The notes: a model not told the origin generated them from the sequence alone. A DNA stretch of 64,000 bases from Locusta migratoria (GCA_026315105.1 CM048750.1:165568549-165632548), one strand, 5' to 3'; positions 43,089 through 55,265 are shown, counted from the first letter of the stretch. Numbers and translations are program-made.

Positions 43089-44479
43089 ATGGGGGACACC
43101 TCCGCGATGACTTCCTTTTCTTCTGCAGTGACGTTGACCCAGAAACGTAAGATAGATTCGCCTCACCAAAAGAAGACTGCCTAATTTACCGAAATTTCTT
43201 GTTGTGTCTCGCACCGACGGAAAAGATTTCAATTCTGTCAATCCTTTCGTTATACAGAAAGGTGTTGATGCAATTGCTGGCCCTGTTAAAACCTGTTCGC
43301 GTCAGCGCAATGGCACATTGTTGCTGGAAGTGGGCAGTGCTTTCCAAGCCCAGAAACTAATCCGGACTACGTTATTACACAAGTTTCCAGTCAAGGTAGA
43401 AGCGCACCGCACACTCAACTCGTCACGGGGGGGTAGTTTTTACGAGATCCCTTGACGGGTTGTCTGATGAAGACATCCAATCCTTTATGTCCGATCAGGA
43501 TGTGACAGCCATCCACAGGGTGATGAAAAAGGTAGATAACCAGCTGACACCGACTCGTACTGTGTTTTTGACATTCGACAGAGTTGAACTCCCGTCAAAG
43601 GTCAAAGCAGGGTACGAAGTTATCTCTGTCCGCCCTTATATTCCAAACCCAACGCGCTGTTTCCAATGCCACAGGTACAACCATACCCGTGAATCTTGCC
43701 CAAATGCAGCAAAATGTGTCACTTGTGGTAGGGACGCCCATGAGGGGGATTGCCCACCTCCGTCCCCTCACTGCCTTAACTGCACCGGCGACCATGCGGC
43801 TTCCTCTCGAGACTGCCCTGTATATAAGGATGAAAAAATCATCCAGCAAATTCGGGTTACGGAGAAGGTATCAACATCTGCCGCTCGAAAGTTGTTGGCG
43901 AGTCGAAAGCCCACTGTCCTCCCAGCGGGCACATACAGAAAGTCCTCACCTCAACTCGGACTACTAAGGATTCCAGTACCCAGACTTGTGATTTCACTTT
44001 CGCTGACACAGTTGTGCGATCCGCCAGCCCGAAGATTGCCCGTTCCACGTCCCCGCTTCCTCCTGCTGCTCCTAAAGTACAGTCTTCGTCAACCTCTAGT
44101 AAACCGCGGGCACCTAAACAAGATGGAACCCGTCCGCGAGGATTTTCTGCGTTCTCAGGCTTCCCAACCGTCGACTGCCTCTTCTCACCGTCACTCTTCG
44201 AGAAGAGCCAACAAGAAAAAGAGTTCCTCTCCTTCCCCGCCGAGGCGTGACCCATCCGTCACGCCGTCCAACAGTTGCCGGCCTCGGCCGTCTTCTGTTT
44301 TACCGGGACGCTCCGTCTGCCGGGCACCCGGCCCTTTACCGGCGGTGGAAACTGCCTCTCCTTATCAACTCAGGGAGGTGGCAGGCGAGTCGGTCGAACC
44401 TATGGACCACGACCCTTTGCCCCTAGACAGCGATTGCAGTGCTCCCTCGAAATCCGGTCCTCAGCGGCCGTCGAGGTGA
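43089..44479 (+). pseudogene. I-clade LINE #2 ORF1, Gag-like with CCHC knuckles
   Basis: RNA-binding ORF1. Start taken at the ATG at 43089 (MGDTSAMTSFSSAV). A fold-like N-terminal region PKFLVVSRTDGKDFNSVNPF and TLLLEVGSAFQAQKL precedes three zinc knuckles: CFQCHRYNHTRESC, CVTCGRDAHEGDC and CLNCTGDHAASSRDC. The C-terminus is Ser/Pro/Arg-rich. A stop near 43181 and a frameshift at the G run near 43428 are the visible defects. It ends at 44479, 48 bases before the ORF2 start codon. Confidence 0.9.
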
Positions 44480-44527
44480 CCCCGCTTGCTAGTTTTTTTT
44501 ATCCTTATTTCTTATCTCATTTTTATC

Positions 44528-47500
44528 ATGGCGCTCCTTCAATGGAATATTCGCGGCATTCGTTCCAATCGGGAGGAGTTAAAACTACTCCTTCGGTTGC
44601 ACTGCCCGCTTCTAGTATGTCTCCAAGAAACTAATTTGCGTCCAAGTGATCGTGCAGACTTTCCACACTACACCTCTCTGCGGTTCGACCTGCCACCCGT
44701 GGAAGATATCCCAGCCCATGGAGGGGTTCTGATGCTCCTTCGAGACGACGTCTATTTCCATCCCATTTCATTGCATACTCACCTACAGGCAGTTGCCGTC
44801 CGCATCACTTATCCACATTTAACTTTTCCCTCTGTAATATCTATTCGCCATCGTCATCTGCCCTTACTACACCTTGTTGACCAGCTCCCTTCACCTTTCG
44901 TGTTGGTAGGCGACTTTAATGCCCACCATCCCCTATGGGGCTCTCCGGCACCTTGTCCAAGAGGCTCCCTTTTGGTGGACCTTCTCCAACACCTCGATCT
45001 TGTCTGCCTCAACACCGGTGCACCGACCTTCCTTTCAGACACAACACACACTTACTCCCATATAGACCTCGCAATATGCACTCCTCAGCTTGCCGGTTTG
45101 AGTGGTATGCACTTTCTGACACGTACTCGAGTGACCATTTCCCTTGTATCATCCATTTCCTGCATCATTCCCCATCTCCTCGTCCCACCAGTTGGAACAT
45201 TTCTAAAGCCGACTGGGGGCTTTATTCTTCCATGGCTGTTTTTCACGATCAGAATTTTCCCAACTGTGACAGTCAGGTCGACTACCTCACAGAGGTTATT
45301 CTCACCGCTGCTGAACGTTCCATACCTCGTACATCCTCTTCTCCACGTCGTGTCCAGGTCCCTTGGTGGACTGCAGCCTGCCGCGACGCGCTTAGAGCCC
45401 GGCGCCGTGCTTTACGCACCTTCCGCCGCCACCCAACTTTGGAGAATTGCATCAATTATAAACGTATAAGAGCGCAATGTCGTCGTGTCATAAACGACAG
45501 CAAGAAAGCTTGCTGGACTGCTTTTACTAGTTCTTTTAACCGTTTTACTCCCTCCACGGTTGTTTGGTGTGGCCTACGCCGTTTATCCGGCATCAAGGTC
45601 CACTCCCCGATTCCTGGCCTGACCGTGGAGAACGCAGTCCTCGTAGACCCCGCTGATGTTTCCAACGCATTGGGCCGTTTCTTTGCGGAGGTTTCGAGCT
45701 CTGCCCATTATCACCCTGCCTTTCTCCCTCACAAACAGGTAGAGGAGGCACTGCCGCCTTTTTTCCATTCTTTTAATCGTGAAAATTATAACGTCGCCTT
45801 CACCATGCAGGAGCTAGACCGTGCTCTCGCCCTGTCCCGATCTTCTGCTCCCGGACCCGATTCCATTCATATTGAGATGCTGAAGAACCTCTCTCCTGCG
45901 GGCAAGTGTTTTCTTCTTAGTACCTACAATCGCATATGGACTGAAGGTCATGTTCCCACAAGTTGGCGTGAAGCCATTGTAGTCCCCATCTCCAAACCAG
46001 GGAAATCAAACATCTTCCTTCCAGTTATCGTCCCATTTCTCTGACGAGCTGCGTCTGTAAGGTGATGGAACGCATGGTTAACGCTCGGTTGGTCTGGCTC
46101 CTCGAATCTCGCCGCCTCCTAACAAATGTCCAATGTGGTTTTCGTCGACACCGCTCTGCTGCTGATCACCTCGTTATGTTGTCGACCTTCATTATGAATA
46201 ACTTTCTAAAGAAGCGTCAAACAGTAGCAGTGTTCTTCGACTTGGAGAAGTCATACGATACCTGTTGGAGAGCGGACATTCTCCGCACATTGCACACATG
46301 GGGCCTTCGGAGCCGCCTCCCTCTTTTCATTCAAGCGTTTTTGGTAGATCGCAAGTTCCGGTTACGGGTGGGCTCTGTTTTGTCAGATACCTTTTGCCAG
46401 GAGAATGGGGTACCACAGGGCTCCGTCTTGAGTGTGGCTCTCTTTGCCATTGCTATCAATCCGATCGTAGATTGCCTTTCAGCCGACGTCTCCGGATCTC
46501 TTTTTGTTGACGATTTCGCAATTTATTGCAGCGCCCAGCGGACGTGTCTCTTGGAGCGTTCTCTTCAACGCTGTCTTGACCGTCTATATTCCTGGAGCAT
46601 CGCAAACGGCTTCCGATTCTCTATTGAGAAAACGGTGTGTATAAACTTCTGGAGGTACAAGGAATTTCTTCCACCTTCTCTACGTCTCAAGCATGTTGCT
46701 CTTCCTTTTGTGGAGACTACGAAATTCTTGGGACTCATGTTGGATCGTAAACTTTGCTGGTCCACACACGTGTCCTACCTGGCTGCCCGTTGTGCCCGAT
46801 CCCTTAATTTTCTTCGTGTCCTCAGTGGCACGTCATGGGGAGCGGATCGTACCGTCCTGCTTTACCTTTACCAGGCCATTGTTCAGTCGAAGCTCGACTA
46901 CGGAAGCCTTGTATACTCTTCTGCACGGCCGTCGATTCTCCGCCGTCTCAACTCTATCCACCATCGGGGATTACGTCTTGCGACCGGTGCATTTTATACC
47001 AGCCCTGATGAAAGTCTGTATGCCGAGGCTGCTGTATTACCCTTGACCACTCGGCGTGACATACTCTTGTGACGGTACGCATGCCGCTTGCGGTCGATGC
47101 CCAACCATCCATCTTACCGATTATTTTTTGACGACTCACTCGATCGCCAATATCAGTTGTCTGCGATTGCCTTGCTTCCATCTGGAGTTCGGTTTCGCCG
47201 CCTACTACAGCGGCTCGATTTTACCCTACCTTCCACCTTTCGGTTGAGCGAAAGCCCATTGCCATCGTGGCATCAGGCCCAGGTTCACACTCACCTTGAA
47301 CTTAGTTCGCTCCCCAAGGAGAGCACTCCGGATTTGGTATACCGATCGAGGCTTGTCGAACTCCGTTCGCGGTTCGATAATGCCATATTTATTTACACTG
47401 ATGGTTCCAAGAGCACTGCCGGTGTCGGATCTGCCTTCGTCGTCGGGGACAACCATTTCCAATACAAGCTCCCTGACCAGTGCTCGAATTTCACGGCTGA

Positions 47501-48156
47501 GCTTTTTGCCCTCCACCAGGCCGTTTTGTACACCTGCCGCCACCGCCAAGGTTTCTATGCCGTATGTTCGGACTCCCTTAGTTCCCTGCAGAGTCTTAAG
47601 GAGCCTTTCTCGAAACAACTGTTATCGGATCCAACGCTCCCTCCAGTTGCTAGCAGATGACACCCACGTGGGTGTGCCCGGGAATGAGACCGCCGACATA
47701 GCAGCCAAGGCCGCAGCTATTTTGCCTCGCATGGCTACCTTTTGCGTCCCATCGGACGATGTTCAACGGGCTCTTCGCCGGAGTATCGTGTCGCAATGGC
47801 ACAGTGCGTGGTTTTCAATGTACAATAATAAATTGAGAACTGTAAAACCGATCCCGACCGCTTGGAGGACCTCCTCACGCCCCTCTCGGCGAGAGGAGGT
47901 CATCCTGGCCCGGTTGCGGATCGGTCACTGCCGTTTCAGCCACCGTCACTTGCTATCCGCCGACCCTGCACCGCTGTGCTCCTGCGGTGAACTGCTGACA
48001 ATGCGACATGTTTTACTGACTTGTGTTAATTTTAATGATCTCCGTGTAGCCCTTCACTTTCCGTCTACTCTGGAGGAAATTTTAGCTGATGACACACGAG
48101 CAGCTGCTCGAGTTTTGCGTTTTATCAACTTGGCCAACTTATCGAAGGGTATTTAA
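44528..48156 (+). pseudogene. I-clade LINE #2 ORF2 (endonuclease, RT, RNase H)
   Basis: Starts MALLQWNIRGIRSNREELK. Endonuclease: CLQETNL, LVGDFNAHHPLWG, HIDLAI and SSDHFP. RT: SAPGPDSIHIEMLKN, FFDLEKSYDTCWRAD, QENGVPQGSVLSVALFAIAI and LFVDDFAIYCS with catalytic FVDD. RNase H: IYTDGSKSTAGVGSAFVV, FTAELFALHQA, CSDSLSSLQSL and GVPGNETADIAAK. Terminal motif RLRIGHCRFSHRHLL and CSCGELLTMRHVLLTC. Frameshifts near 45095, 46005 and 47640 and an in-frame TGA at 47070-47072 interrupt it. All catalytic residues are still readable. Confidence 0.93.
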
Positions 48157-48312
48157 CCCTTTTAATTGTTTTTTATCTTTTTTAGCCTCTTCTTGATGTT
48201 CTGACAGTCACCAATTTTTTTTGTTTTATTTTTTGATATCTAGCGAATCTATGTTCTTGTCTGGGCGCTAATGACCGTAGAAGTTGTGCGCCCTAAAACC
48301 ACAAAAAAAGAA

Positions 48313-48398
48313 AACCTCGCCCCCTTTTAGGACGTCCTTCCACGTCACGTTTAGAGCTGCAGATCAGGAACGTCGTAATTTACCTAAATAATTCCAGG
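48313..48398. other. Short spacer after LINE #2
   Basis: No feature recognised. Penelope sequence does not resume here. Confidence 0.4.
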
Positions 48399-48530
48399 CA
48401 AATGTCGGGATGGCTCCTCTGAAAGGGCACGGCCGACGTCCTTCCTCATCTTTACCCAAACAACCGAGCGTGAACTCTTATTACCACACCTTCGACGGGA
48501 TGTTACACCCTAAACTGCCTTCCTTTGTCC
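48399..48530 (+). repeat. SINE-like repeat fragment
   Basis: TCGGGATGGCTCCTCTGAAA GGGCACGGCCGACGTCCTTCC and CTTCGACGGGATGTTACACC resemble a repeat I recall as abundant in locust DNA (GGGATGGCTCCT...CGACGGGACGTTAAACAC). No tRNA head seen, so classification is open. Confidence 0.45.
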
Positions 48531-51389
48531 ATTCGGAAACGTCAACGAAATTATTAATCGAAGACTGGTCGTTCGAAAGATTTCAAAAGAATGTAAGGTT
48601 CCGCTTGTATCATGTCACGAACAGCATCTTGGAATGCATCGCACAGTGCCCAAGATCGTCCTTTAGCCAGAAAGACCACCGTCTCTAAATGTGTGAAGAG
48701 AGTTTGTGTCGTGCAAATGAGAAAAATATGTTCCTTAAGGAAATTATTACTGGTGCCTATTTGGCAATACAGTAGTGCCTCGTGACATACGTCAACTAGC
48801 GACTAATTTTAATCGGACTATATTTATTAATTTTCTGTTATATTTATTAATTTTCTGTTATCTGTATCATAAGGTTTGTAATATATACGCATTATTCATT
48901 TTCAATTATGTACATTATTAGGTTTGTATAGTTCCAATTACTTATGTATATAACAAATCTGAAACTAGCCATCAACTTTTTTAAGTGGACATGTTTCAGT
49001 TATTCCTACAATAACTCAATCGGAAAAGCTGCTTTTATCACCATCGATTATATCCGATTCTCTACTTAATCAACTAATCCCATAGTTCCTGCCCTATTCA
49101 AGACCGAAGTCTCGTCTTAACGCACTTCATGGCTGAAAATCGTGTATCACAAGTCACTTGCGTGAACGAAATTGCGAGGAATACACTATACGCAACATAC
49201 AATTTGTATTACGTACTGATGTGAGTGCATTATTATGACAAATGTTTATACGCACATCGTATTCAACTTTGGTAGGCGTTCGAATCGCTTCAGGATGAAA
49301 AAATTGCATCTTTTGCCGTTTGGTCTATGACATCGTTATGTTCGTCGTCTTCTTCCTTCGGGTATTTGAGTCTTTCACATCTTGCTGCTAGATACAATTT
49401 GTCCATCCTGAAGCGTTTTAGACAGTATATTACAACTTCTGGCATAAATTCTAATTGCTTTGACTAAAATGTTCGATCTACATTTGAAATTTATGCAAGA
49501 GTAATGCGTCATTATATCCTACTATTTTGTTGATTTTGTTCACTTTTTCGAATCAAAACGTGCGACATCCCTCATTAAATGTCCGTTTCAATTGAATTTG
49601 CTTCATTTTAACTTAAGCGCGTTAATAATAATTTTGTGGACAGAGTAGTAGGTTGATACGATCATCGGTCCTTTGACAGAAATATAATGTAACCTCTATA
49701 GCTCCGCAGACAGTAATGTCACTTCGCCTTGGCGTACCTCTATCTTTTTTTTTATCTTTGATTTTTTATTTTACGTAGTTATTCTTCTCAATGACTGCAT
49801 GGTGAGTACCGTATGTCCTTGGGTTTGCATTAATCATTTAACCCTTACATATACTAGTAGCTCGTCCCAGAAATTATAAATTGCACAGTGCTACTAAATC
49901 ATTTCGACAGTAAACTGCATTGCGTTACTCCTAACATGTGCGTTTCTTTACATTAGTATTCCTCCTTTGCCACGTAAAAGAAATCAATCACATACTACTG
50001 TTGCATTATGAGCTACTTTCTGGAAAGATGAGATGCATAATAGTGACGTTTACTGCATCCGGTATATCATGGAAGCACTATACAGCTGACCAGCTATGAA
50101 CATTTTGTTTATAGTAGTGCATAATAATTTTATGGGTTTTATCAATATTTTTCTTAGTATATATTAATATATTAATTATGGTAGTTTTTATAGCTTCAAA
50201 TAAAAAGGGTTAATTTCGGATGCAAATAAATTTGCAACTTTGAAAACATCATCAAACTTGTTTTTGCAAATTTGTCTCTAGATCTGTTTTATAGACTCCA
50301 AGCTTTAACATAGCCTAATGTAGGAGATTGGAGATATTAGTTTACCGGGGTTGATAGGTGAAACATTTTCCCGAATGCAAAAGCTTATAGGACAACCATT
50401 GCTTTTGCGTACAATGTAGTGAAGTGTTGAGCTCAGTGGGCATTGTGTTATTAAGTGGAATAGTTTGTTAAAACATCAGCTAAAAAGTTTTATATTTTAT
50501 TTTGGCGTTGAATTTACTCTTATGTTACCAGCATTCTGCTATTATGCCGTCGCAGATATAATGACAGCCTAGATTTGTCGAAACCGGTCAATAAAGATTT
50601 TTGGACCTGTCCTTTATTTTCAGTTAATAAACTTTAGTTTGAATGCAGTCACGACGAATTGGCTAGGGCTCTACAACAAAAGTAATATGGTGGACATCTC
50701 AGAAAAAAAAAGATCAGTATGTGGAGTCTATTACGTAAGCTAAGAGCAGGCTTTGGTAGCAAGCGAATTCCGAATCAAAACAATCGGACGCACTCAGAAT
50801 TGTTGCATGAGACCCACCATTCGATATGCGAAACTGCTATACACCATTTGTAGTAGTCAAATGACAATGAAAATCAGAACAATAGTGTTTCACCCACCAA
50901 AACAAACGCTAAGTTGACAAAGAGGACTCTGGATGGGAATGTGCGGTGCCACTTGCAACACGAGGGTCATTTAGATGTGAACCGGGACTTTTGTTCATGC
51001 GAGTCGCGTAGTAACGTGAGCAGCGTGGTCTGCTGAAGTATGGAGAGTGAGTGCGACAGAGAAAGAGAGAGGGAGACAAAGAGAGAATGAGAGGGGGGTA
51101 GGAGAGGGGGAGAGAGGAGGAGCTACGTACTATTTCAGTTTCGCTTCATGCGAATTATCATTATCTGTTGTACAACGCGTTCCTCGTTTCTCCACCAAAA
51201 ATTTGTAAAATCGAGTGGCATTTTCAAAAGACTACAAGCAGAGTTACGTGATAATACTCAGACTAAAACTCAACTGTTCAGTCCCAGAAATTTTGAAAAG
51301 GTTGTGATGGAGTGAAAAATCAGCATATTATTGGACATACTTTGGGGCGCAAAAATTTTGAAAACCCGCATTCTACGTCTTATGACAAA
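48531..51389. other. Unassigned DNA
   Basis: The longest stretch with nothing named. It has a duplicated TATATTTATTAATTTTCTGT near 48820-48860, a GTCGAAACCGGTCAATAAAG motif at about 50577-50596 of the type found in Penelope-like termini, and a purine-rich GA tract at 51050-51122. No ORF with a domain. Confidence 0.4.
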
Positions 51390-52600
51390 TACATCTACAT
51401 CTACATAGATACTCTGCAAATCACATTTAAGTGCCTGGCAGAGGGTTCATTAACCACTTTCATAACTTTTCCCTACCGTTCCATTCTCTAATAGCGCGCA
51501 GGAAGAAAGAACACCTAAATCGTTCCGTTTTCGATCTGATTCCTCTTATTTTATTGGGATGGTCATGTCTCCTTAAGTAGGTGGGTGCTAGCAAAATAGA
51601 AGTAAAAATCGGTGATTGAAACTTCGCTAACAGATCATGCCGCAATGAATAACTTCTTTCTTTTAATGATTTCCACTCCAATTCGTGCAACATTTTCGTG
51701 ACGCTTTCCCCCCGTAACGTGATAAAACAAAACGAGCTGCCCTTCTCTGAACATTCTCAATATCTTCCGCCAGTCCCACCTGGTGAGGGTCCCACAAGGG
51801 GCAACAGTAATCCAGGAGAGGACGCACAAGTGTGATGTAGGGAGTCTCTTTGGTCTCTTTGGTGGAGCTGGTGCATCTTCGAAGCGTTCTGCCAATGAAA
51901 CGCAACCTTTGGTTCGCCTTCCCCACAATATTTTCTATGTCATCTCTCCAGTTGTTCGTAATTGTAACTCCTAGGTATTTGGTTGAATTTACGACCTTAA
52001 GGTTTGACTGATTTATCGCGTAATTGAAGTTCAGCGGATTTCTTTTAGTGGTCATGTGTATTACTTCACACTTTTCTTTATTTAGTGTCAATTGCCAATT
52101 TTCGCACCAAGAAGAAATTTTGTCTAAATCGCTTTGCAGTTGCTTTTGATCCTCTGTTGACTTCACTAACCGATAAACGACAGCATCATCCGCGAACAGT
52201 CTAAGGGAGCTATTCAGAGTGTCTCCTAAATCATTTATAAACACAAGGAAGAGTATGGGACCTATAACGCTTCCCTGTGGAACGCCAGATATCACATCTG
52301 TTTTACTCGATGACTTACCGTCAATTACAACGAACTCTGTCCTTTTTATAGGAAATCCTGAATCCAATCGCACAATTGGGGAGATATCCCATAAGCACGC
52401 AATTTCATTAGAAGCCGCTTGTGGGGTACAGTGTCAAAAGCCTTCCGGAAATCCAGAAATATGGGATCGAATTGAGATCCTTTGTCGATGGCACTTAACA
52501 CTTCATGTGTATAAAGGGCAAGCTGTGTTTCGTAAGAGCAATACTTTCTGAATCCGTGTTGACTATTGGTTAATAGGTCGTTCTCTTCTAGGTAATGTGA
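51390..52600 (-). mobile_element. CR1-like LINE, RT to 3' end (subfamily a)
   Basis: Ends at 51390 in (TAGATG)n with 3' UTR motif GGCACTTAAATGTGATTTGC on the reverse strand. Coding extends from traces of the HGFRK...SYETQLAL region near 52530 down to the C-terminus near 51470. Same subfamily as the nested copy at 57.8-59.2 kb. Confidence 0.9.
51663..52430 (-). pseudogene. CR1-like LINE reverse transcriptase
   Basis: RT motifs: AFDTVPHKRLLMKLR trace near 52440, VISGVPQGSVIGPILFLVFI, LRLFADDAVVYRLVKSTED (catalytic FADD), WCENWQLTLNKEKCEVIHM, STKYLGVTITNN, GKANQRLRFIGRTLRRCTSS, LVRPLLDYCCPLWDPHQVGL and ENVQRRAARFV. Open for about 237 codons before a frameshift in the C-terminus near 51690. Upstream frames are broken near 52350. 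Needed for target-primed copying of the element; inactive here. Confidence 0.9.
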
Positions 52601-52639
52601 AGAAAATCATCCTGTGAACACATCTTTAAAATTATTGGG

Positions 52640-53038
52640 CTATACAATGAGGTGACAATCTTGGGATAGCGATATGGATAAATCCAGATGGCGGTATTGG
52701 GAAAGGGTTTGTCTTGCAGCAAGACAACGACCCGAAAGATGCGTGTCGCTTGTGTCAGAAGTATGTGAAGTCACTAGAGGATCGTAAAATATTGAAAAAC
52801 ATGGAATATCCGCCAAAATCCCTGATTGTAGCCCAATCGAGCTGCTATTGGATGAATTGGACAGGAGGATTCTAAAAAGGGAAATCCTGATTGGGACACA
52901 ATTGTGGGAGGCCCTGCAACAAATATTGAGATTAATTCCAACTGAAACCTTGGAAAAACTGACGCAGCGAATACCGAGAGTGTGCAAAGCATTGATTAAA
53001 CCAAAGGGTGGCTATTTTGAGAAATCGAAAATGTAATT
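52640..53038 (+). pseudogene. Tc1-like transposon, internally deleted
   Basis: The 5' terminal sequence ACAATGAGGTGACAATCTTG GGATAGCGATATG (about 52645) runs after only about 40 bases into the transposase C-terminus: GFVLQQDNDPKD (second catalytic Asp), then across a frameshift IELLLDELDRRILKREIL and IPTETLEKLTQRIPRVCKAL, ending GGYFEKSKM at 53036. The N-terminal two thirds are missing, so this is a deletion derivative. Confidence 0.8.
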
Positions 53039-53059
53039 GTTGCAACTTCTTGTGTATTC

Positions 53060-53262
53060 AAAAAAAATGTCCAAATGTTTATAGAGCTTATGGGACTTAA
53101 CTACGGGGTCATCAGTCCCTAAACTTACAAACTACTTATGAACTAACTAATACCAAGGATGGCACAAATATCTATGCCCGAGGGGGGATTCGAACCCCCG
53201 ACCGCAATGGCCGTGCAGACCGTGACTGGAGCGCCTCAGTCCCCTCGGCCACCGCGGCCGGC
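53060..53262 (-). mobile_element. SINE-A, full length
   Basis: Reverse copy from GCCGGCCGCGG at 53262 to CAAATG...ATTTTTTT at 53060. B box GGTTCGAATCC intact. No target duplication identified. Confidence 0.92.
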
Positions 53263-53290
53263 TATCCGTGGATCAACAGATCAGGTTCAG

Positions 53291-54441
53291 AGTTGATCTG
53301 TGTTAGCGAGAAACATATTTGACAACACAGCAAAATTCAGCTATCGACGCGTTTGTCAAACTTCGATCCTAGATAATAATCGTAATTTATCGATACCAAA
53401 TATAAACACGTATAAACAAATAGAATATACGGATAAGTGTACACTACTTGGTAATTTGTATTGAAAGTGTAGCATTGTGGAAATGGAGGAAAGCCAACAA
53501 AAAAGTCGCGATCTTTAAACTTTTCAAAAACGGAAAAGGATTCTCTTGTAGATATCGTCTTGGGACCGCAGAAGCACATAATATCTTTGTCCAGGTGAAT
53601 CCTCGGCTTACATAAATGATTTGTCATTCAGTTCCACGGATGGGTTCGACCTTTCACGAAATATGCGGGGAGCACGTTGGATCTCAATGTCATCCTCACT
53701 AGACTCATCGTAATAGTCAGATATCTGTAGACGAAAAGAAATAAAAAGATTCACAGCTTTATAAAAGGCATTTACACATGACGTACATATGCTTAATACC
53801 ACTTTTACTGATCAACGCACATGCGATTTTAAAAGCAATTTAAACAAACGTTTGGTACTTAAAAATTTATTATGAATTGTATGGTTACTGCTACTCTTGC
53901 CTAGACAGCATGTTTGTAAAAGATGTTTACGCGTTATCTGTTACTTTCATTTTCACAACGGTAACAGTTAGTGACAAATTTTTCAGATGCCCTTTTCTAC
54001 TGCGACTTTTACCTTTATTACATAAATTACATGTCGTCTCCAAGAATTGTTATGAGATCAATAAAGATTATCTGGAGTCGCTGTTTAAATAGCCGCTAAT
54101 ATTCCTAACCTAACTTTAGAGATTTAATACACATTTCGAGCTTCAAAAGCGTGGTAGTGACGTATTCGCTTATTTACTTACCATTTTTTCTATACTAACA
54201 ATTTTTAATGATTTATTAAAATTTCCTGTGTACATTTGTAGAAAACTGATGCCTTGTTTTGTAACGACGCTACGTGGAAATCCGACGATTAAAGTCTAAC
54301 TTTCATTTGATCGGAGAAATTCGTCCAGTCAAAGATGATCCGAGTTCTAAGCGATATAATAGAAGATCACCGTTTATACAACGCAAATTTCCGAGTTCAG
54401 CTTGAACTGAGATCATTTTCTACGCTAATCTAAGATCAACT
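53291..54441 (-). mobile_element. Candidate DNA transposon with Harbinger-like exon
   Basis: AGTTGATCTGTGTTAGCGAG at 53291 has a diverged mirror at 54417-54441 (about 20 of 25 positions). Between them, on the reverse strand, is an acidic segment followed by RAPRIFRERSNPSVELNDKS (see next entry). No catalytic DDE region is readable, so the class is tentative. Confidence 0.3.
53611..53727 (-). pseudogene. Possible PIF/Harbinger transposase exon
   Basis: The reverse strand reads ISDYYDESSEDDIEIQRAPR then IFRERSNPSVELNDKSFM and stops. An acidic stretch followed by PRxxRERxNPxxxLxDxxF is typical of the N-terminus of Harbinger-type transposases and HARBI1-like nucleases. A plausible splice acceptor, TTTCTTTTCGTCTACAG, lies directly before it. 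The downstream protein is scrambled. Weak call: only a short motif supports it. Confidence 0.35.
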
Positions 54442-54559
54442 GCTTTATACTGCTTTTCAATATTTTAATCTCTTCTTTAATATTTAAAAATTTACTTTTT
54501 CCTCCCGGGGAAGATCTTTAAAATATAGAACTACAGAAATCAATGTGACGCACGACGAA

Positions 54560-54770
54560 CGTTTCCGATAGAACAATGCGACACAATCTCGCGGTAATGG
54601 GATATGGCGGACCAGCTCGTGTGCCTTTGCTAACAGGACGACAGCAACCGCTACTCCTGGGCTCCAGACTATGTTGGTTGAACCCGACTGTAAAACAGTT
54701 GCTGAATCAGATCCGATTACAGTTGGTAAGACCCATTAGGTTTCGAGTGTGCCATAGACGCTAAAAAGCT
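54560..54770 (+). pseudogene. Tc1-like transposase N-terminal fragment
   Basis: The frame from MRHNLAVMGYGGPARVPLLT onward resembles the helix-turn-helix end of Tc1-like transposases (VSxRTVxRxLxxMGYxSRRPxRVPLLTxRHR). After GRQQP the frame degenerates. No catalytic residues. Flanking sequence to about 54950 may be more of the same element. Confidence 0.55.
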
Positions 54771-55138
54771 ACAAAGAATCTATATAAAAGTTATGGGACT
54801 TGATCAGCGATCGGTTCGTGCACAAAATCTTGCATCGGCAACAATTTCGCATTCACTAACGACTGTAGATTGCAGCGTGACTCAGTATTCCTGCAGGAGA
54901 CTGTCATAGACTTGTTAAGCCCATGCTAAATTGAGTAACTGCACGTCGGCGGGCAAAAATTGGGCCCGACACGATATTGGGAAGTATACTGTGACTTTTT
55001 CCATCGATGAGCATTATGAACTGCGACTAAACGAGGGTCCATCACGATCTCTTGGAAAAAGAGAACGGGGAAACGGGAAAACGTGTACAAAACGGATGAA
55101 GTTTGCGAGGAGGGGGGGCAGTGAATGTATCCCATCAC

Positions 55139-55265
55139 TTCCTGTTGATTCTTATGGTGATAACACAGCTTAAAAGGTAAATCAGTCAACAATCCGAGGA
55201 CAATAGTTCCCATAACGTAGACGAGACCTGTTGCCGTCATAACTACAGAGATTCTGAAGTTGATC
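55139..55265 (-). other. Exon-like block, possible host gene
   Basis: On the reverse strand a good splice acceptor (TTTCTATCTTTCAG ending at 55266, with TTAAC upstream as possible branch region) opens a frame INFRISVVMTATGLVYVMGT then IVLGLLTDLPFKLCYHHKNQ QE, with a possible donor GTGATG after 55139. The segment would be one hydrophobic membrane helix plus a loop. I do not recognise the family and it may be chance. Intron phase would be 2 at the acceptor. Confidence 0.3.

Larger units (their letters stand above)
42457..48312 (+). mobile_element. I-clade LINE #2, near full length
   Basis: 5.86-kb element: GC-rich 5' UTR (42457-43088), ORF1, ORF2 and 3' UTR ending CCCTAAAACCACAAAAAAAG near 48312. 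The 5' end is placed where the Penelope sequence stops. Related to but clearly different from LINE #1 at 32.7-36.4 kb in sequence and tail (A-rich versus ACC repeats). Lesions are few, so it is fairly young. Confidence 0.92.
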
